Below, piece after piece: positions 1-7,806 of a DNA stretch of 12,662 nucleotides. A program made the position numbers and the translations under genes. The stretch is from QQUD01 sp039029915 (GTDB taxonomy: Bacteria > Chloroflexota > Anaerolineae > Promineifilales > Promineifilaceae): positions 1 through 12,662 of the forward strand of contig JBCCFD010000215.1 in assembly GCA_039029915.1 (NCBI GenBank), given 5' to 3'. Each line of letters opens with the position of its first letter. Within the stretch, counting starts at the first letter, position 1. Below the pieces are notes generated by a model. That model saw only the letters and a list, made by a program, of their open reading frames with translations, had not been told where the DNA came from and did not search any database.

Positions 1-44
1 CAGCCAAAACCCCAAGCAACGCAAAAGTAACGGAAAAAAAGCTC

Positions 45-202
45 CCGTCACCTATTCTGAAATTAATTAAGTGACGGACAAAACGAAGGCCTTCAGAACC
101 TCACGACGGTGAGGCAACAGTCCGCAAACAAATCTATCAAACCCATTGATGTGAAAACCCAAAAACGTCTCCAAAAAGCACCGGCTTAATTTTGGTTTTC
201 AC
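45..202 (+). promoter_or_regulatory. Structured 5' leader ahead of the 38-aa peptide gene
   Basis: The 221 bases before the small ORF contain no supported gene but several inverted repeats. CCGTCAC (45-51) pairs with GTGACGG (71-77). CCTCAC (99-104) pairs with GTGAGG (109-114) around a GACG loop. CGGAC (75-79) can pair with GTCCG (120-124), which excludes the first hairpin because they share 75-77. The longest is 151-163 with 190-202, 13 bp with one mismatch and a 26-nt loop, ending nine bases before the purine-rich ribosome binding site. Mutually exclusive pairings and a hairpin close to the start codon fit a cis-regulatory leader, but no known riboswitch class matches. The regulatory role is inference. 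Confidence 0.35.
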
Positions 203-221
203 CACGTAAAGGAAGATTAAA

Positions 222-338
222 ATGACTCGTTTGCACAAATTACAATTGATTGGCCTCTCACTGTTCATCTCAGCTTTTGTTTACCTCGGCCCAATTATCC
301 AAACAGCTTGTAACGAAGGCGCACATTGCGGCGTATAG
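222..338 (+). CDS. Small membrane-anchored or secreted peptide, 38 aa, unknown function
   Basis: The ORF starts at ATG 222 after AAAGGAAG (208-215) and ends at TAG 336-338. The peptide has a short basic N-terminus (MTRLHKLQ), a hydrophobic stretch at about residues 9-28 (LIGLSLFISAFVYLGPIIQT), and a short tail CNEGAHCGV with two cysteines five residues apart. This is the plan of a signal peptide or membrane anchor with a tiny exported tail. The segment before the first Cys (IQTA) is only a poor lipobox, since position -3 is Gln. The gene is followed directly by a good intrinsic terminator and preceded by a structured leader, so it looks like a self-contained transcription unit. I do not recognise a family. 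It could be a signalling or antimicrobial peptide, or a chance ORF. Confidence 0.5.
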   Translation: MTRLHKLQLIGLSLFISAFVYLGPIIQTACNEGAHCGV

Positions 339-365
339 AATCAGGAAGTTCATAATAGAAAGTAC

Positions 366-398
366 AAAACACTGGCTATCTTATTGAGCCAGTGTTTT
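366..398 (+). terminator. Intrinsic terminator, probably bidirectional
   Basis: A perfect 12-bp stem, AAAACACTGGCT (366-377) with AGCCAGTGTTTT (387-398), has a 9-base loop and is followed on the plus strand by a long T tract (395-410, one G). It ends the unit with the 38-aa peptide. On the minus strand the same stem ends in TTTTGTACTTT, so it can also stop the regulator transcript. The TAG stop codon of the minus-strand regulator (378-376) lies inside this hairpin, so the last regulator codons (KKNTGSIR) are encoded by its loop, right arm and T tract. Confidence 0.85.
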
Positions 399-3333
399 TT
401 TTGTTTTTTTTCTCTCTAACAACTGCAAGCCTCTCATTTATATACTTCTCAATTTCTAAATTATTTAGTTGCTTGTTGATCCGTAAAGCGATTTCTAGAT
501 ACGGTTCTGCTGTTTCAAAATCTTTCTTTAAATAAGCAATCCAGCCTAAATTGCTGTATGCTCGGGCTTCAATTTCTTTGCTTCCACTTTCTTTGGCAAA
601 ATCTAATATGTCTTGAAGATAATTTTGAGCCTTGGCATAGTTTTTGTTTTCACGCGCGACCAAGCTCAAGTTAAATAATACTAAAAACTTGCCTTGAACG
701 TCGTTGGTTTTTGAGTTGATACTTAAAGCCTTTTGGTAATAGGATTGAGCTTTGTCAAAATTAGATTCATTGTAATGAACTAAACCTAAAGAGTTATACG
801 TATAAGACTCTTGCCGAAGATTGCCTTGTTTTACCCAAATGTTTAATGCGCCTTCAAAATTTTGTTTTGCTTTACTTCTGTTTTGCTGAATATCGGAAAT
901 GATGCCTAAATTAAATAAAGAGAAGCCGCGTAATTGACTGTATTCTGCGCCAACGGCCGTTTCCAAAACTCCATTCAAAACCTCAGTCGCCTCGTCATAA
1001 CTGCCTCGACGCCACAGCAGTTCTCCTTCAAATAATTGGAGCCGACTTTTTACGACCGGATCATCAGCTAATTGAGCAATGTGGTGCCCCGCTTTTAGCG
1101 CTTGGTCTACCTCATCATACTGCCCCAACCGAATGAGGGCGCGGGCCTGCTCAGCCAGTAGGCGCGCCATGACGGTGGCCTGCCGAGGTGAATCATCATT
1201 GTGCTGCTCAAGCGTCGCTACCGCTTCTGAAAATAGCGCCACCAGCTCTCGGTAACGTCCGCGCAGCTGGAAAAAGGTAGAGATCGGGTAAATGGCCAGG
1301 CACAAGGCGTTTAGCTGGCTTGTTGAAACGGCCGTTTGCCACGCCTTCCGAATATTGTCCAAATCTAACTCAATCTCACCCGCTGGAATTTGGGGGTTGA
1401 GGCCGTGAATCGCTTGATCCCGCTTACTGACAAAGTGGAGGTAACGGTGGCTATATTGTTTGTGAACATCAGCCAAGGTGCTGTTTTGAGCAATCAAGCC
1501 GATAAGCTGTTCAGCAGCGAACTGCCTGAGGAGTTCGTGCAGTCGAAAACGGCCGTTTTCTGCATCTAGCTTGACAATTTGTACCAGCGACTTTTCCGTC
1601 AGCAGGTCAATATCCTCAAGAGTAGCCCCTGTGATATCTTGCGCCATCTGGGCCGAAAAGCCGCCTCGGAAGGGAGAGAGCTTTGCCAAAATCAGCTGCT
1701 CATTTGGCGTCAACAGTGCCCAAGAGCCCTCAAACACAATGCGCATCGAGCGGTGTCGGGCCGGCAAGTCTCGCTGGCGTGATGATAAAGTGTCGAGTGA
1801 GGTTTGGATATGGCTGAGCAGCTGGGCTAACGGCCGTTTACGCAAAGAGCCAGCCGCTAGCTCAATCGCTAGCGGATGCCCCTCTACCAGCGTGCAAACT
1901 TGGACAACGTGAGCCAATGTTTCCGCATCCAGCTTAAAATGATGGGCTACTCGGCTAGCTCGGTCGGCAAAGAGCTGCACAATGGGGCCATCATCTTGAA
2001 CCGGTAAGCCGTTCACCGCATAGACAAACTCAGCCACAAAGTTGAGTGTCTCCCGAGAGGTCACTAAGATCGTCACCCTGGGGGCGTGGCGTAAAATGTC
2101 AAGCACAACCGCTGCGCCGTCTAGCAAATGCTCAAAGTTATCCAAAATGAGGAGCATATTTCGCTGACGCAGGTATGCTAAAAGCTGCTCTTGTGGTGGT
2201 TGCTGGCCGGACGGAGTTAGGCCTAGCGTTTGGGAAACGGCCGTTATGACGCGATCAACCACAGCGGCTGACGGCTGACCGGCACCCGCATCGAGGCCTG
2301 CTAGCTGGCAAAACCAAACGCCATCTGCAAAATCACCGACCGTTTGGCGGCCCACTTCCACAGCCAAACTTGTTTTCCCAACGCCCCCTTCGCCAACGAG
2401 CGTTATGAGCCGCTGGTTGGGTTCAAGAAGTATCGCCTGTAGCTGCTCGATTTCTGCTTTGCGGCCAAAGTAGGGAGCGACGCGAGCGGGGAGGTTGTGC
2501 GACGGTGGCGTGGGAGAAACGGCCGTTTTGCTATCAGTCAGGACATCATCACTGTTTTTAATCTGTTCATACAGATTTAGCGTTTCTCTTGTTGGTTCGA
2601 CCCCTAGTTCATCCCAAAGCACCTGCTGGCATTTTTCAAATTGGGCGAGCGCCGCACTGCGCTGACCTTCGTGCATCAAAGCCAACATAAGATGGCGGTA
2701 AGCAGACTCGTGCCACGGCTCAAAGTGAAGCTGCTTTTGCGCATAGTGACGGACCCGCTGGTATGCTTTGCGGTGCTGGAAAATTTCAAGAAGGGATTCG
2801 ATGGCTCTGATGATCTGCTGATGAATTTGCTCTCGTTTAAGAATGAGCCACTCTTCAAACAGCTCGGCATTATCTAGTTGGAAGCCGGGCAGTAGCTCAC
2901 CTTTGTAGAGAGAAACGGCCGTTTCCAACTGCGTCACGCAGGAATCACACGCCCCCAAATCGGCGTGATGATGTTCAGCAACCTCATGGAACAGCTTTTG
3001 CATCTGATAAACATCAACCTCAAAAATAGCTGAGGAATCAACAGTGGCTTGTATCGTTTGATTATTGATGTCAAGTAATTCGTTGAGCGGTAGATCGCTT
3101 TTTGACTCGATGGCGTTTCGCAGACGGTAAAGTGACGCTCTTAAATTTTTTCGAGCGACGCTGTCAGGCACATCCGACCAAAAGAGAGCCGCCAGCCGTT
3201 CCCGACGGTGCGGCCGATCGTATTCGACTGCTAAAAAGGCTAGCAGGGCGCGCACCTTGTCGCTGCGAAATCTTTTTAATGGTTTGGCTTCAATGGTTGC
3301 TTGGAAAGTGCCAAGCAATGACAATTTGAGCAC
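376..3333 (-). CDS. SARP/AfsR-type transcriptional regulator: winged helix, BTAD, NB-ARC ATPase and TPRs
   Basis: From GTG 3333 the protein has 985 aa. Residues 2-95 resemble an OmpR-like winged helix (RSDKVRALLAFLAVE, then RERLAALFWSD and RKNLRASLYRLRNAIE). Residues 106-258 are a bacterial transcriptional activation domain (GELLPGF, LHFEPWHESAYRHLMLAL, ELGVEPTRETLNLY). A STAND/NB-ARC ATPase follows: Walker A GEGGVGKTS at 314-322, Walker B LLILDNFEH near 394-402, the TSRE motif near 425-428 and GHPLAIELAA near 485-494. The C-terminal third is TPR, with four clear repeats near the end (NLGII, SLGLVHY, NLSLVA, NLGWIAY). Such proteins act as ATP-switched, ligand- or partner-gated activators in the cytoplasm. 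A TTG at 3399 would add 22 residues, but GTG 3333 has a well-placed AAGGA and puts the family's LKLSLLGTF at the start. Targets are unknown; it is divergent from the downstream operon. The last TPRs lie in noticeably AT-richer DNA. Confidence 0.93.
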   Translation of the reverse strand: MLKLSLLGTFQATIEAKPLKRFRSDKVRALLAFLAVEYDRPHRRERLAALFWSDVPDSVARKNLRASLYRLRNAIESKSDLPLNELLDINNQTIQATVDSSAIFEVDVYQMQKLFHEVAEHHHADLGACDSCVTQLETAVSLYKGELLPGFQLDNAELFEEWLILKREQIHQQIIRAIESLLEIFQHRKAYQRVRHYAQKQLHFEPWHESAYRHLMLALMHEGQRSAALAQFEKCQQVLWDELGVEPTRETLNLYEQIKNSDDVLTDSKTAVSPTPPSHNLPARVAPYFGRKAEIEQLQAILLEPNQRLITLVGEGGVGKTSLAVEVGRQTVGDFADGVWFCQLAGLDAGAGQPSAAVVDRVITAVSQTLGLTPSGQQPPQEQLLAYLRQRNMLLILDNFEHLLDGAAVVLDILRHAPRVTILVTSRETLNFVAEFVYAVNGLPVQDDGPIVQLFADRASRVAHHFKLDAETLAHVVQVCTLVEGHPLAIELAAGSLRKRPLAQLLSHIQTSLDTLSSRQRDLPARHRSMRIVFEGSWALLTPNEQLILAKLSPFRGGFSAQMAQDITGATLEDIDLLTEKSLVQIVKLDAENGRFRLHELLRQFAAEQLIGLIAQNSTLADVHKQYSHRYLHFVSKRDQAIHGLNPQIPAGEIELDLDNIRKAWQTAVSTSQLNALCLAIYPISTFFQLRGRYRELVALFSEAVATLEQHNDDSPRQATVMARLLAEQARALIRLGQYDEVDQALKAGHHIAQLADDPVVKSRLQLFEGELLWRRGSYDEATEVLNGVLETAVGAEYSQLRGFSLFNLGIISDIQQNRSKAKQNFEGALNIWVKQGNLRQESYTYNSLGLVHYNESNFDKAQSYYQKALSINSKTNDVQGKFLVLFNLSLVARENKNYAKAQNYLQDILDFAKESGSKEIEARAYSNLGWIAYLKKDFETAEPYLEIALRINKQLNNLEIEKYINERLAVVREKKNKKNTGSIR

Positions 3334-3340
3334 AGCGTTT

Positions 3341-3345
3341 TCCTT
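3341..3345 (-). promoter_or_regulatory. Ribosome binding site selecting the GTG start of the regulator
   Basis: On the minus strand AAGGA (3345-3341) lies 7 bases before GTG 3333-3331. This favours the GTG over the longer TTG start at 3399. Confidence 0.6.
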
Positions 3346-3427
3346 GTTCCTTTTCTCACGCAATGCACCCTTCCCCGAGGTCAATCTTATCTGAATCAAC
3401 CCCGCTTGCCTATGGTTGCAGCCTGTT

Positions 3428-3587
3428 TAATGGTAAATGGTAACCGGTGGATTTTGAATAATAAACCGCCAGATAACCCCCAATCCCCAATCCCCAATCC
3501 CTGATTCTAATGGTAAATGGTAAACAGTGAATTTTGAATAATAAACCGCCTGATAATCCCAATCCCCAATCCCCAATCCCCAATCCC
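3428..3587. repeat. Two 80-bp tandem repeats containing (CCCCAAT)n
   Basis: Copy 1 (3428-3507) and copy 2 (3508-3587) are almost identical in their first 50 bases (TAATGGTAAATGGTAA, then ATTTTGAATAATAAACCGCC) and each ends in heptamer repeats CCCCAAT: C-runs at 3477, 3485, 3492 and 3499 in copy 1, and at 3558, 3564, 3571, 3578 and 3585 in copy 2. On the minus strand this reads GGGGATT repeated, with enough regularly spaced G-runs for G-quadruplex formation. The tract lies 95-255 bases upstream of the regulator start, so it may be in its promoter or 5' untranslated region. No clear -10/-35 pair was found here. The heptamers resemble the short tandem repeats known from filamentous cyanobacteria. 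The rest of the gap 3334-3663 holds nothing else I can support. Confidence 0.85.
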
Positions 3588-3663
3588 CCAAAAAGTGGGG
3601 ACGCGTTGGGGACGGCCGTTTTCTATCTTGCAGGTAGTTCTGTCATAAGTGGAGAACAAAAAG

Positions 3664-3879
3664 ATGAACGCAAACGGCAAATCACAGCCACAGGCAAACG
3701 CTCAAAATCGGAAAGCCTACCTTTTAAGGGTTTGGCGAGAAGATGAACACGACTCGTGGCGAATCATGCTGCAGGCCGTTGATGAAGAAAAACGACAGCT
3801 CTTCACAAACATTGAGGCATTCATTTCGCATTTAGAGGAGCAGTACAAATACGGCCGTTTCACAGAAACAAAGAAGTAG
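3664..3879 (+). CDS. Small conserved hypothetical protein, YLLRVWRE type, 71 aa
   Basis: ATG 3664 follows GGAG (3651-3654) with a 9-base spacer; an in-frame GTG at 3649 would overlap that site and is less likely. The first 17 residues are polar and probably disordered (NANGKSQPQANAQN). The core, KAYLLRVWREDEHDSWRIMLQAVDEEKRQLFTNIEAFISHLEEQ, reads as two beta strands with conserved Trp/Arg followed by an amphipathic helix. I associate this core pattern (YLLRLWRE...WR..L......F..L..L..FL) with many small uncharacterised Chloroflexota proteins, from memory and without a search. The function is unknown. It is a single small soluble domain, divergent from the SARP regulator and upstream of the four-gene operon, separated from the latter by repeat-rich DNA. 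Its YGRF is encoded by one of the ACGGCCGT palindromes. Confidence 0.75.
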   Translation: MNANGKSQPQANAQNRKAYLLRVWREDEHDSWRIMLQAVDEEKRQLFTNIEAFISHLEEQYKYGRFTETKK

Positions 3880-3887
3880 CGGTTCAC

Positions 3888-4096
3888 ATGAATGTAAATA
3901 GCGAGAGCTAGAGTGTAGAGGGAGGCGTTTGCCAACATCTCAAGCTGACCAGCTGACCAGCTGACCAGCTATTTACGAATGAGACAACATGCCGCGGTGC
4001 GGCACCAGCAGATGAATGTAAATAGAACGCAGATTCCGCAGATGACGCAGATTTTTTACGTGACACCTGATACCTGACACGTGACACTTATTTACA
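3888..4096. repeat. Intergenic mosaic of short tandem repeats bracketed by GTAAATA/TATTTAC
   Basis: This gene-free stretch carries a 14-base direct repeat ATGAATGTAAATAG (3888-3901 and 4012-4025), 3.5 copies of the octamer AGCTGACC (3943-3970), three 9-base CGCAGAT units (4028-4054), and GTGACAC twice (4060-4066, 4081-4087) around CTGATACCTGACAC. TGCCGC/GCGGCA (3990-3995 with 3999-4004) makes a compact hairpin. GTAAATA and TATTTAC alternate at 3894, 3970, 4018 and 4089, so two segments of 83 and 78 bp each have 7-bp inverted ends. No convincing promoter for the downstream operon was seen here. Confidence 0.8.
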
Positions 4097-4114
4097 GAGG
4101 AGGCACTAAAAATC

Positions 4115-5950
4115 ATGGATTATATGAGTTTACTAAATGGTGAAAAAGATATGGCAGGTGCCAGTCTGTCTTTTGATGATTTGTCATATATGGATTTAAA
4201 AGACGTTGATTTCTCTGCCGCTGATTTAATAGGGACCGATTTTACAGAATCAGATCTCCGAAACGCTATCTTTGATGATGCGACAATGTTGCTTGACGCC
4301 ATATTTACAAATGCTGACCTGCGCGGAGCCAATTTAGCAGAGGCTGATTTAGATGAAATCGAATCGATCAGCGGCGCAATTTATGATGCAGCTACCGAAT
4401 GGCCAGCCGATGCTAATTACGACGGTGCCCTATATATTGGCCGAGGAGCCAATTTGAGCAACTGCAACTTGACCCAAAAAAATTTACCAAATGTAGATTT
4501 AACGAATGCTGATTTACAGCAGGCTAATTTGTCTTATGCTGTTTTCTTGGGAGGCAACTTCACCGGTGCCAAACTGCAGAAGGCTGATCTGCGCGGTACC
4601 GATCTGACCCAAGCTAAAATGGATGGCACCACAAAAATCGACGGCGCCATTTATAACTTTGCCACCAAGTGGCCTGCTAAATTTGATTACGCTAGAGCAA
4701 TAGCCACGGCCCCGGGAGCCAATCTCAAAAAAATAAATTTACGCAAACTTGGTTTAGGGAAAGCCCAGCTTCAAGGCGCCGATCTAACTGAGGCAACCTT
4801 GGAAAATGCCTTCTTAGGCGAGGCGAACTTAAGCGGTGCAGATTTGCGAAAAGCTGATTTAGAGCGGGCCGATCTAAGCGGGGCGAAACTAGATGACGCG
4901 ATGCTGCAGGGTGCTGACCTAAAGTCGATTAAAACAGATGATAAAACGTCCTTTACCGGCGCAATTTACAACGAATATACAAGCTGGCCTTCAGGATATG
5001 ACTATGAAAAAGCTGGCGCGTTACCTGAGCAAAAATACACTTTGCGACGCGTTCTGTGGGAAAAAACGCCTTATTTTTACGTCCAAGACAATCATTACGG
5101 TAAACAGCGTTTTTATTATTTACCAGAAAGCTTCCAGCTTAGCCGGCAAGATGACGCCGGTAAATCTGTCCTCTCATTGAAGTTTGAGTCTCCTGATGGC
5201 TCAAAAGAGAAGATGAAAGCAACGCTAGCTTTTTATGGCAAACCAGCGGTCACCCAAGCGCGGCTAGATGCTGCCAAGACAGCGCTTAAAAGCTTTGCCG
5301 ATGGCAAAACGCCAGAACTTCACCCGCTTCCGAAAAAAGCAGTCAGTAAAGCCACTTTTTATTTGGAGTTGCCTAATCTGGCTGGGGAAGCAAAAAGCCA
5401 AGAGAGAGTCGACGCTCAAATTGACCCGGCGCTCGGGATTCACGACACCTTAGTCAGCTCAATTGACAACTTTAGTGCCGTTTATGATGCCCTGTTTTCT
5501 TCAAAAAAGAAGAAAACGCTCTTTACCGGTTACGTTAAATTTGAATTTTCTGGAAATGACGAAATTACGGTCCCTTTTGAGGCTCAGCTACAGGGCAATA
5601 AGAAGGACATTTTTAAAAATATTGCTGATATGACGTTCACAACGTATCGGAAAAAATTAACGGTCAAATCTTATGCCGCAGTTTTTGAAAAACCGGACGA
5701 TAAACCAGATGAGCAAATCATTTCCCTACAGGCTGATTTTGGTCAAAAAACGATTGAATTGACCGCTAAGAGCTTGGAAAAAAACGTGACCATTCAGCGA
5801 CCCATTCAGGAGATCATCGTGGGCCAAGCCGATACCGGTATTTATAAATATGAGCTGACGGTTATCCAAAAGAATCTCAAAAAGAAATCGTATCAGCAGG
5901 AAACGCAATCAGAAATCGTCAATCTTATCCCGCCTGACCCGAATGAGTAA
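4115..5950 (+). CDS. Pentapeptide-repeat protein fused to the operon's family module, 611 aa
   Basis: ATG 4115 follows AGGAGG (4098-4103); a second in-frame ATG is at 4124. Residues 13-82, 108-170 and 202-272 are pentapeptide repeats (A[DN]Lxx, for example GADLRKADLERADLSGAKL), which should fold as right-handed quadrilateral beta-helices. After each block comes an insert, GAIY...T.WP..Y/FDY..A (87-107, 177-196, 282-301), a linker seen in other pentapeptide proteins. From residue 308 the protein changes to a beta-rich, lysine-rich module beginning RVLWEKTPYFYVQDN and RFYYLPESF, which resembles segments of the next three gene products. No signal peptide, membrane helix or catalytic motif is visible. 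The stop lies 29 bases before the next gene. It could be a scaffold or adaptor subunit of an assembly built with its neighbours (inference). The pentapeptide call is firm; the function is unknown. Confidence 0.88.
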   Translation: MDYMSLLNGEKDMAGASLSFDDLSYMDLKDVDFSAADLIGTDFTESDLRNAIFDDATMLLDAIFTNADLRGANLAEADLDEIESISGAIYDAATEWPADANYDGALYIGRGANLSNCNLTQKNLPNVDLTNADLQQANLSYAVFLGGNFTGAKLQKADLRGTDLTQAKMDGTTKIDGAIYNFATKWPAKFDYARAIATAPGANLKKINLRKLGLGKAQLQGADLTEATLENAFLGEANLSGADLRKADLERADLSGAKLDDAMLQGADLKSIKTDDKTSFTGAIYNEYTSWPSGYDYEKAGALPEQKYTLRRVLWEKTPYFYVQDNHYGKQRFYYLPESFQLSRQDDAGKSVLSLKFESPDGSKEKMKATLAFYGKPAVTQARLDAAKTALKSFADGKTPELHPLPKKAVSKATFYLELPNLAGEAKSQERVDAQIDPALGIHDTLVSSIDNFSAVYDALFSSKKKKTLFTGYVKFEFSGNDEITVPFEAQLQGNKKDIFKNIADMTFTTYRKKLTVKSYAAVFEKPDDKPDEQIISLQADFGQKTIELTAKSLEKNVTIQRPIQEIIVGQADTGIYKYELTVIQKNLKKKSYQQETQSEIVNLIPPDPNE

Positions 5951-5979
5951 GGGCGCGTTGAAATTAGGAACAATGAGCC

Positions 5980-7788
5980 ATGACCATTCATCAGAATCAA
6001 CCCAATTGGCATAATCCCATCGTGCACGATGATTTTACGATCTATCGTCCTTTTGACGGGCGGGGCCCCAACTATTTGCTGCCAAAACAGAGCACAATTG
6101 CTCAAAGAGAGGATGGTAGCCCCCATTTTATCCTTGAAATGATTCGCCATCAGGATGTGGATACATCACCCGCGTATGGGATGCTTGAATTTAGCATCAC
6201 GCCAGATTTCCAGCTTGAAAAAGCGACCGCCCTCGTTCGGCAAACGTTACCGGGGGCTACGCTTGTTCCATTCCCCTTTTCAGCGAGAGGATGGCTCCGC
6301 TTTAACTCAGCTAGCGGTTTGCCGCAGAGTTTATTTAAGCCAACGATGCTGATTTGGGATCGACTGGGGGCCGTTCAGCTTTTGGTTAGGTTAACGGCGT
6401 CAGAAACGGTGCTCATGAAGTCGGCTTTGCAAAAACAGAATTTGGGGGCGTCAGCCACGGCCGAATTTGAGATTTGGGGTATTGCGCCTCGCCTGCCGAT
6501 GCAACTCTCTTTTAAACCTAAAACATTGTTGAGCGATATCGTGGCGCACAATCAAAATAGCCGCCTTATCGGGCAAGCTGCACTGGTTAACTACCTTAAA
6601 ACGAATTTACAAAACTCGAAGTTTAGCCTTAGCGGGCAAACCCAACGATTGAAAGAGGAAGAGATGGCGCAAGCGCTAGCCGGTTTGGTTTATGCTCACT
6701 TTGGCAAGCTAGCTCCGGCTCCGACGAATACGGCTGGCCCTCACCTGCAGCTTAATGATCCCACCACCGCCGCTGAACACCAATTTAGCTGGGATTTTGA
6801 AAACCCTTTGGTAACGCCCAAAGCGATGACGCTAACGCTTGATCCGATTGAAGCGGCCCGCCAACTTTTACAAAAGAACAATAATGATGTGGAAAGCCTC
6901 ATTTGCCGCTCAACGATTCCCCCAATTTCCACAGGGCATAAGCGCGTGACGATGGCCTTAACGAATTTACCTCCTAACCTAACCGGTGTTCTTGATCTCG
7001 GTGTCAATATTCGCGTGGAAGCCCAAATGGCTCCACCGCGAGATGCTCAATTAAAAAGCTGGAGTCAGCAAGAGCTGCTCAAGACTCGGTCAGAGCGGCC
7101 GCAAAAGGTGCTGCGCTTTGCGCCCGGTGAACAGATTGAGTACACGTTCCAAACCACGGCTGTTTTTAAAAACGGCCGTTTTCCAAAACAAGCCAAGGGG
7201 GAGATGAAATCAGCCACCAAAGACATTCTTTATTTGCGACCCTCCCATTTTCCAATCGCCTTTGTGCCCTTTAAGGCCACGCCGTCCCTGCTCAAAATGG
7301 CCGCGATCACGGGGGTAGTCACCAGACCCGGCCGCAAAAAACCGATCAAGCACGCCTTTGAGCTCACTGAAGAAAAACCCGTTGTGACCGTCACCATGCC
7401 AAAGGAAGCACTGCATGAGGCAACGGTTGAGCTTGAAGCGCACGAGCGCGGTGGCAAAAAGATCGTCAAGCTAGGCCCGCTTCCGGCTGACAATATCACC
7501 CAAATTGAACCCTATTCATTCCGAGAATTTGGCCCACAGCATGTCGATGTGGTCTGCCGTTTTGAAAGCGACAAAACGTTTGTTGTTTACGAATTTTTAC
7601 CGGAGGGAAAAGCTGAGCTGCAAACGCTTCACTTTACGAAGAGCGATTCAAAAAAGCGGTTGACTTGGCTATCGGCCTCCCTCTTCCAGTATCGATATCA
7701 GTATCGGCTTAAAGCGGATGCTGGTGCCGCAGCCAACCCTTGGTCTGACTTTTGTGAGCCATTTAAATCATTGACATTAACCGTCTGA
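5980..7788 (+). CDS. Uncharacterised operon-family protein, 602 aa
   Basis: ATG 5980 follows TAGGAA (5965-5970). No known domain is recognised. Near the N-terminus, DDFTIYRPFDGRGPNYLLPKQ and QREDGSPHFILEM (residues 17-54) match the family signature (aromatic, LP, then DGxP and alternating hydrophobics). Residues 134-180, LLVRLTASETVLMKSALQKQ followed by AEFEIWGIAPRLPMQLSF, match a second shared segment (LT..E...L..AL followed by two strands). A helical region around KEEEMAQALAGLVYAHFGKL comes next. The C-terminal half is predicted to be repeated beta sandwiches, ending in QYRYQYRLKADAGAAANPWSDFCEPFKSLTLTV. No signal peptide or membrane helix is seen. It is the second gene of a tight four-gene unit, with 18 bases to the next ORF, so it is probably co-expressed and its product stoichiometric with its neighbours. 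It could be a structural subunit; nothing indicates an enzyme. Confidence 0.85.
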   Translation: MTIHQNQPNWHNPIVHDDFTIYRPFDGRGPNYLLPKQSTIAQREDGSPHFILEMIRHQDVDTSPAYGMLEFSITPDFQLEKATALVRQTLPGATLVPFPFSARGWLRFNSASGLPQSLFKPTMLIWDRLGAVQLLVRLTASETVLMKSALQKQNLGASATAEFEIWGIAPRLPMQLSFKPKTLLSDIVAHNQNSRLIGQAALVNYLKTNLQNSKFSLSGQTQRLKEEEMAQALAGLVYAHFGKLAPAPTNTAGPHLQLNDPTTAAEHQFSWDFENPLVTPKAMTLTLDPIEAARQLLQKNNNDVESLICRSTIPPISTGHKRVTMALTNLPPNLTGVLDLGVNIRVEAQMAPPRDAQLKSWSQQELLKTRSERPQKVLRFAPGEQIEYTFQTTAVFKNGRFPKQAKGEMKSATKDILYLRPSHFPIAFVPFKATPSLLKMAAITGVVTRPGRKKPIKHAFELTEEKPVVTVTMPKEALHEATVELEAHERGGKKIVKLGPLPADNITQIEPYSFREFGPQHVDVVCRFESDKTFVVYEFLPEGKAELQTLHFTKSDSKKRLTWLSASLFQYRYQYRLKADAGAAANPWSDFCEPFKSLTLTV

Positions 7789-7806
7789 TCGTTCAAAGGA
7801 GAAAAA

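Noticed and set aside
99..114. Guanidine-II (mini-ykkC) riboswitch hairpin
   Set aside because: The stem is right in size, but the loop is GACG and not ACGR, and the required second hairpin of the same kind is missing.
3333..3399. N-terminal extension of the regulator from TTG 3399
   Set aside because: GTG 3333 has a well-spaced AAGGA and starts directly at the conserved LKLSLLGTF of the winged-helix domain.
3534..3746. 70-codon ORF through the CCCCAAT repeats
   Set aside because: Its Asn/Pro-rich start is only the translation of the heptamer repeats, it has no ribosome binding site, and it overlaps the better supported 71-aa gene in another frame.
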